A DNA stretch of 52,231 nucleotides, taken from positions 1 through 52,231 of the IMG/VR virus record IMGVR_UViG_3300025914_000005. The stretch is one strand, 5' to 3'. The position numbers and the translations under genes were made by a program. Origin of the DNA: a virus. The notes below the pieces were generated by a model. The model was given only the letters and a program-made list of their open reading frames with translations, was not told where the DNA came from and searched no databases. Positions 47,488 through 52,231 of the stretch are shown here, piece after piece; position 1 is the first letter of the stretch; every line of letters begins with the position of its first letter.

Positions 47488-47727
47488 TTAGCTCCCGGGC
47501 GCGGGAATGGTGTACAGCGTGACTTCGTGCCACTCCGTCACCACGTACGGAGACACGCAAGCTAGCGTACCGTCGTGCGTGGTGAGGTTAACCTTGTCGC
47601 CTTTCGTCCACGTCTTCGGATAGTACGCTATGATGCTTTTGGAGCCGTCCGCGTTGTCCGCAACGTGGATCTTGGCCTCCGTGACATCGAATGTGGTGTG
47701 GTTGAAGTAGGTAAAAACGGGTTTCAT
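47488..47727 (-). CDS. Small hypothetical protein
   Basis: 79 residues, beta-rich (FNHTTFDVTEAKIHVADNADGSKS). Lies between the transglycosylase and the candidate small terminase. Unknown. Confidence 0.6.
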   Translation of the reverse strand: MKPVFTYFNHTTFDVTEAKIHVADNADGSKSIIAYYPKTWTKGDKVNLTTHDGTLACVSPYVVTEWHEVTLYTIPAPGS

Positions 47728-47730
47728 GAT

Positions 47731-48570
47731 CTATCCTACCAGTTTCCCAGCCGCGTCAAACGTACGGCCATAGCGCAGGTAATACAGTTTTCCGCCGTGG
47801 TTCACAACCCCGGCCGTAGGACCTATCGGCTTATAGCCCGCAATTTGCGGCCCGGCAGCTTCGGCCGCCCGCGCCTGCAAAGCGTCTTCGTCTTCCGGAG
47901 CTGCACCAGGCTTTGCCGCTTCCTGCGTTCCCGGCTTGGCGTTCTGTTGATCAATCCACGCGGAAATGCGCTGTTTCATCGTCGGTTGCGGTGCGTCCGC
48001 AGGCTTGTTCGTCTGCACTGGCGCATTCGTTGCCGTCACCGTACCGCCGGCCTTGGTCACGCGATCTCGATAGGTGTCGAGCGCCTGCGATACAGTTTTG
48101 GGCGTGCCGTCGTCGTTGAAGTAAAACGGCTTGTTCCCGAGCGCGTTCTTTTTGCCGACGATATCAACCGCACTCGCGTCCGGATCAGCCTTGAACAGCT
48201 TGGCCGCGCCTCCCGCGCCTTGCTGATGCGCCACGTACGCGGACAAATCCGTGACCGGCACGCCCCGCGCTTGTAGCACCTTCGCGTTGTCAGCCGTAAA
48301 GCGATCGTTCAGTTTGCCTTGATCTTCCGGGCTCATGGCCCGGACCTGATCCTGCGTGTAGCCGTACCCTTCTGCGGTGCCAGGCATGAACTGATAGATG
48401 CCGCCACCGTTGCCGTACGATTTACCGCCACTGCTTTCGATATGGCCCACTGTTGCATTGTAGTTCGGCGACAAACCCGTTTTTGCCAACGGGTTCGCAT
48501 TCACGTCTGCCGGTGTTTGCGTATCGGGCGATGCCGGCGTACTGCTTAGTGGGTCAACTTCATCCGTCAT
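47731..48570 (-). CDS. Virion-associated lytic transglycosylase
   Basis: 279 residues. GHIESSGGKSYGNGGGIYQFMPGTAEGYGYT carries the SLT-type catalytic Glu (E45) and the GxYQFMPGTA block. A helical C-terminal half follows. Located beside the internal virion protein with an ATGA overlap, it probably opens peptidoglycan during DNA entry. Confidence 0.75.
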   Translation of the reverse strand: MTDEVDPLSSTPASPDTQTPADVNANPLAKTGLSPNYNATVGHIESSGGKSYGNGGGIYQFMPGTAEGYGYTQDQVRAMSPEDQGKLNDRFTADNAKVLQARGVPVTDLSAYVAHQQGAGGAAKLFKADPDASAVDIVGKKNALGNKPFYFNDDGTPKTVSQALDTYRDRVTKAGGTVTATNAPVQTNKPADAPQPTMKQRISAWIDQQNAKPGTQEAAKPGAAPEDEDALQARAAEAAGPQIAGYKPIGPTAGVVNHGGKLYYLRYGRTFDAAGKLVG

Positions 48571-51500
48571 TGACGCACCGCAATGTTTGCACCCGCGTTC
48601 GCACTAGCGGCGGCCGGGAACGAACTGTACGCGCTGCCCGGCTTAAGCCCGAGCATGGCGCCAAAGTCAGCGTGAGCGTTTGCGGCCTTCGCCGCTCGCC
48701 ATTCGTTCAAGCCGGCGAGAAGCTTGCTCGCGCTGATAAGGTGCCCGAGCACCGGGATTTTTTCAGCACCGACAAGCGTACGGACGTCCTTTTCCACGTT
48801 GCCGTTGCGCTTGTTCGCTTCTCGCAACGCGTCCCACGCCGCGATAGCCTCTTTGTCTTCGCCGGCAAACGCACGGAACGCCTTGTCGGCATCACGGCCT
48901 TTTTCGCCGGTCATACGAGCCGCGCGCTCCAAATCACCGCCATTCGTGGCCGTGTTCAGAATGGCATACTTACGGTCCACGTCTTTCAAGCGTTCGATAA
49001 GCTGCTTTCCGCCCTCCTCACCGAACACGTACTTGGCCGCTTTCTCTTGCTGTACGCGAACGGCATCCGCCAGCGTGCGGTAGTCATCCGCGATACGCTG
49101 CTTGTGCGGCGACGTCGAACCGAGCGCATCACGTTCAGCCGTAAGCAGCGACGAACGCGCGTCCTGCAACTGTTGCCACTTGTGGCCCCAGTCCTGCGCA
49201 GGCGCCGTGATCGCCATTTCGACGCGCTTTGCTTCGTTCTGAAGCGTTGGCGACATGCTAGCGGCGGCTGCAATCGGCCCATCGTTTAAACTAGGCGCTG
49301 CTTTTGGCGCACCAACGCCCGCGCTGCGTACGTCTTCGCGCATCTGCGTGTATTGCTGCCCAAGCCGCTGCTTCTCCAGCTCACCGGGCCGGTTCATGGT
49401 GGCTTCGCCGGTCGGGACCTTGTCCTGCGACACCTTGTAGGCGTACTCGACGTCTTCAGGCTTCAGGCCCGCGTCCTTGATCGTGGTTTCCGCCTTCTCG
49501 ACAGCTCTTTCAGCCTGCACGTATGCAGGGTTATCCACCGCAGCCGTACCGTTGGCGCCTGCGATCTTCGGTTCTGTCGTCTCCAGCGTTTGACGCGCTT
49601 CAGACAGCGACTTGGCCGCGTTCTCAAGCCCGGCCTTTGCGTCCGAGCTGAACAGTGACCAAACCTTGTGCCCCGCCATGCCGAGCGCGCGGCCAAACGC
49701 CTCGCCCAAAACTGCCGAGCCCGCGCCCTTCAAGCCCGCGTCAACGGCATCGGCTGCGTTGTCCCCGCGTGCCGCGGCGGCTCCGCCCTCAACAGCACCC
49801 GCGCCGGCAACGCGTGCCGCGGTGGCGACGACTGGGCGCGCTTCACTCATGACGCCAAGCACGCCACCGAGCGCGGCCTGCTCGCCGATCTTGAGCGGAT
49901 CTTGCGGGTTGCCGCGAATGTAGTCCTGAACGACTTGGCCCGCAGCACCGCCGGCAGCGCCTCCCGCGACGCCACCCGCCGGTCCGCCCGCCATGAAGCC
50001 ACCAACACCACCAACCGTCGAGCCGATCGCGGGCGCGTTGTCCGTGGCTGCTTTACCGACAGCCGCGGCGGCTTGCTCGCGCTCGCCTTCGGGCACGCCC
50101 TGCATGAAATGCGCATTCAAAAAATCGCCGATCTTCTGAATGACGGATTTGTCTCCGCCCTTGCCGAGCGCAGCCGCGATCGTTTTCGGTTCGATCGGCT
50201 TGCCACTCTCCAGCGCCTTTTCGATGCGCGGGTTGGTCAAGACGGCCTGAACCTGTTTTTGCATGCCGGGACCGGGCGGTACGCCCTTGTCTGTCAACCA
50301 TTGCTGTACGGCGCTGGAAACGCCCTGCAACTGTACGTGAACAGGATCTTGCGGCCCGGGCGGCCGATCACCTCCGCCCTCGCCCCCTTCGCCGCCGGGC
50401 GCCGCAGCGGGAGCCCGGGGCGATGGCGTACCAGACGGGGCGGGACCCGCTGGCGGGGGTGTGACGGCGCCAGCGGCTTGCTGTACCGGCGTCGCGACGG
50501 GTGGAGACCCGGGGAGCTGATTGGACGGCTGCGCACCAGGCGGAAGCGATGCAGCCCCGGCGCCGGGACGTTGCGCGCCAACCTGCAACACGCCATCGCC
50601 ACCGCCGATAGCCTGGTGCGAGTTCATCATGCGGTCGATTTGCGCCTGCCGGCCGGACTGCATGGCATCGTCAATGCCGCCACCGTACTCGCCTTTGCCG
50701 AGCCCGAACACGCTGCTATCAAAGCCAAGCGCTCCCGCACGCTCCATGATCCGGCCGCCGCGTTCGTTGATAGAAGCGTCATTGGCGCCCTTGATCACGT
50801 CCATCACGTCACGGATTTGCGACTGCGTGAGCGTGGTCATATACGAACGGACTTGTTCGCCTGTTAGCGTATTGATGCCGCCGGCATAGTTGGCCTTGAT
50901 CGTGTCAATAAGGTTCTGCACGGCAGCGCGCTTGCCGGTTTCGATCTTGAGCAGCCCGACGTTCGCACCGCCGGAGCCGCCGCGCAGCATGGACGCGAGC
51001 CCTTCCGCGATACCTTGCTGTACGTTCGGATTGGTGTTCAACGGGTCTTTCGACTTCGGGTCAATCAGATTGCCCTTTTCATCGTGCGTCGCGAGCTGAT
51101 AGGTACGGTTGAACTCGCGAAACTTCTCCAGCTGTTGTTTTGGAACCGCAGTCTCAAATTCCTCGCGAACCGCCTTGCGTTGATCGTTGTCGCCAAGCGT
51201 GAACGACTTGCCGAGCTGGCGCGGGTCCGCCATGCCGTTGACCACGAAACCAGGCGTACCGCTAGCAGCATTGCGCGACCACACGCCCGCCTTGACCTGA
51301 TCGCCGTACGCAGTGGTAATGCGGCCATCCCAGCTTTCGGCTTCCTTCTTTTCCATTGGTTGGTAAGTGTTGCGCGCCTCTAGCTTGTTCTTAAGCCCGT
51401 CAAGGCTGATGCGGGCATTGCGCAACGCGAGCCCTTCGCCCGCTTTGGCGCTGTTGAACGCATCAAGCGTGTCAGGCACCTTGAAGCCGAGCGCTTGAAT

Positions 51501-52220
51501 ATCCTTCAGCACGCCATTGTGCTGCAAATCACGTACAGCCGCCGAATATTCACCCTGCGTGGTCATGTTCGAAAGCTTGTCATATGCAAACTGTGCATTG
51601 GACAGATGACCGGCCACGCTTTCGTGAACCTGATCCGCGATGGCATCAGCCGCCTTCGGATCAATCGTCATCAGCCCTTGAAACGATTTGAGATCGCCCT
51701 TGATCGCGCGTTGCTGCGCAGCCTGTACGCGAGCCTCACGTGTGGCGTATTCGGACACTTCACCAGGCGCAAGCCCGAGGTTGGCCGCTTCCTGCCGGTT
51801 CTGAGCGATGACGGCTTTCTGCGTTTGGATCTTCTGAAGCGCTTCCGTACCTTGCTGCACAAGCGCAAGATTGTGGTTCTTGGCGTCCGGGTCCAGAATG
51901 CCGATGATGACGCCACGTACGCCCGTGCTCGCGTCGTTCGCGTGCTGTACGCGTTGACGCAGGATGTTCTCTGCCATGTCGAGCGGCTGAGCATCGGGGC
52001 CGGCGGGGTTGATGACCAGACCCGAACCGAACGCAGAAGCGGTGTTCGCGTTTTGGACGGGTGGGGTGGCGGGGGCAGAAGCAGCCAGCGGTACATCCGC
52101 GCCGATGCCACTTCCAACGGCCCCCGCCGAACCAGGCGACGGGTTCGCGCCGCCTGAATAAATGTCCGTGGACGTCCCGGTGAAGTCCAATCCGCTGCCA
52201 AAACCGCCTTGTTCCGCCAT
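48567..52220 (-). CDS. Large internal virion / DNA ejection protein
   Basis: 1217 residues. The N-terminal two thirds are Gln/Ala-rich helices (e.g. ALVQQGTEALQKIQTQKAVIAQNRQEAANLGL); a Pro-rich linker (about 535-600) follows; then a glycine zipper (GGVGGFMAGGPAGGVAGGAAGGAAG, about 745-770) that could insert into a membrane, and more coiled coil. The size and layout match podovirus internal core proteins that form the ejection channel. Ribosome site AGGAG just before the ATG at 52220. Confidence 0.75.
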   Translation of the reverse strand: MAEQGGFGSGLDFTGTSTDIYSGGANPSPGSAGAVGSGIGADVPLAASAPATPPVQNANTASAFGSGLVINPAGPDAQPLDMAENILRQRVQHANDASTGVRGVIIGILDPDAKNHNLALVQQGTEALQKIQTQKAVIAQNRQEAANLGLAPGEVSEYATREARVQAAQQRAIKGDLKSFQGLMTIDPKAADAIADQVHESVAGHLSNAQFAYDKLSNMTTQGEYSAAVRDLQHNGVLKDIQALGFKVPDTLDAFNSAKAGEGLALRNARISLDGLKNKLEARNTYQPMEKKEAESWDGRITTAYGDQVKAGVWSRNAASGTPGFVVNGMADPRQLGKSFTLGDNDQRKAVREEFETAVPKQQLEKFREFNRTYQLATHDEKGNLIDPKSKDPLNTNPNVQQGIAEGLASMLRGGSGGANVGLLKIETGKRAAVQNLIDTIKANYAGGINTLTGEQVRSYMTTLTQSQIRDVMDVIKGANDASINERGGRIMERAGALGFDSSVFGLGKGEYGGGIDDAMQSGRQAQIDRMMNSHQAIGGGDGVLQVGAQRPGAGAASLPPGAQPSNQLPGSPPVATPVQQAAGAVTPPPAGPAPSGTPSPRAPAAAPGGEGGEGGGDRPPGPQDPVHVQLQGVSSAVQQWLTDKGVPPGPGMQKQVQAVLTNPRIEKALESGKPIEPKTIAAALGKGGDKSVIQKIGDFLNAHFMQGVPEGEREQAAAAVGKAATDNAPAIGSTVGGVGGFMAGGPAGGVAGGAAGGAAGQVVQDYIRGNPQDPLKIGEQAALGGVLGVMSEARPVVATAARVAGAGAVEGGAAAARGDNAADAVDAGLKGAGSAVLGEAFGRALGMAGHKVWSLFSSDAKAGLENAAKSLSEARQTLETTEPKIAGANGTAAVDNPAYVQAERAVEKAETTIKDAGLKPEDVEYAYKVSQDKVPTGEATMNRPGELEKQRLGQQYTQMREDVRSAGVGAPKAAPSLNDGPIAAAASMSPTLQNEAKRVEMAITAPAQDWGHKWQQLQDARSSLLTAERDALGSTSPHKQRIADDYRTLADAVRVQQEKAAKYVFGEEGGKQLIERLKDVDRKYAILNTATNGGDLERAARMTGEKGRDADKAFRAFAGEDKEAIAAWDALREANKRNGNVEKDVRTLVGAEKIPVLGHLISASKLLAGLNEWRAAKAANAHADFGAMLGLKPGSAYSSFPAAASANAGANIAVRQ

Positions 52221-52231
52221 TATGGCCGCTC
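52105..52231. repeat. Terminal direct repeat, right copy
   Basis: Identical to bases 1-127. See the left copy; interpreted as assembly overlap of a circular molecule. Confidence 0.9.

Noticed and set aside
1-52231. CRISPR array, insertion sequence or integrase
   Set aside because: No regularly spaced repeats, transposase motifs or tyrosine/serine recombinase motifs were seen on either strand.

Overview
The window looks like the complete genome of a tailed bacteriophage. The first 127 bases are repeated exactly as the last 127 (1-127 = 52105-52231), which is what a circular or circularly permuted molecule gives after short-read assembly, so the unique length is probably 52104 bp. The genome is GC-rich, tightly packed, and full of ATGA stop/start overlaps. 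The host is probably Gram-negative and proteobacterial: there is a lipobox lipoprotein, an O-antigen ligase-like membrane protein, sigma70-style TTGACA promoters and GGAG ribosome sites. P22 gp4/gp10/gp7-like proteins, a pectate-lyase-fold tailspike and a very large internal virion protein point to a short-tailed (podovirus) particle. No integrase or CI-type repressor was recognised, so a virulent lifestyle is the simplest reading.

Layout. 175-4791 (leftward): about 17 small, mostly unknown early genes, including a SprT-like metalloprotein. 4792-5124: AT-rich divergent promoter region with two 13-bp near-identical repeats, a candidate origin. 5125-20377 (rightward): small early genes, then replication genes: prim-pol/AAA ATPase, SF2 helicase with five CxxC knuckles, DUF2800-type Fe-S nuclease, DUF2815-like ssDNA-binding protein, family A DNA polymerase, and a GNAT acetyltransferase. 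20367-35107 (strand switches often): ejection protein, ribbon-helix-helix (RHH) regulator, VRR-NUC nuclease, gp10- and gp4-like tail hub proteins, major capsid protein, portal, GroES-like protein, scaffold-like protein, HTH protein, histone-H1-like protein, terminase large subunit, and lysis genes (lipoprotein, holin-like, M15 endolysin). 35117-46603 (mostly leftward): tailspike, paralogous tail fibre/adaptor proteins, SGNH hydrolase, O-antigen ligase-like protein and virion proteins. 46753-52220: two small rightward genes, then leftward a candidate small terminase, a virion transglycosylase and the 1217-residue internal virion protein.

Three sequence layers run over the genes. (1) Promoters of the form TTGAC-N17-TACGGT, several followed by a shared 14-base leader ACCGCTGGAGAGCA just before the ATG. 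(2) A 9-mer, TGTCATACA, at seven intergenic places including the promoters of the RHH regulator and the portal gene; I infer an operator for that regulator. (3) Two strongly over-represented palindromes, CGTACG (about 120 copies by eye) and GTTTAAAC (16 copies), present in genes and between them. I consider the motif layers the most interesting undescribed signal. Other points of note are a probable ATC start codon, a +1 frameshift in a G7 run, a gene overprinted on the glycine-rich end of the portal gene, a histone-like/RHH fusion, and an antisense SGNH remnant next to an intact SGNH gene.
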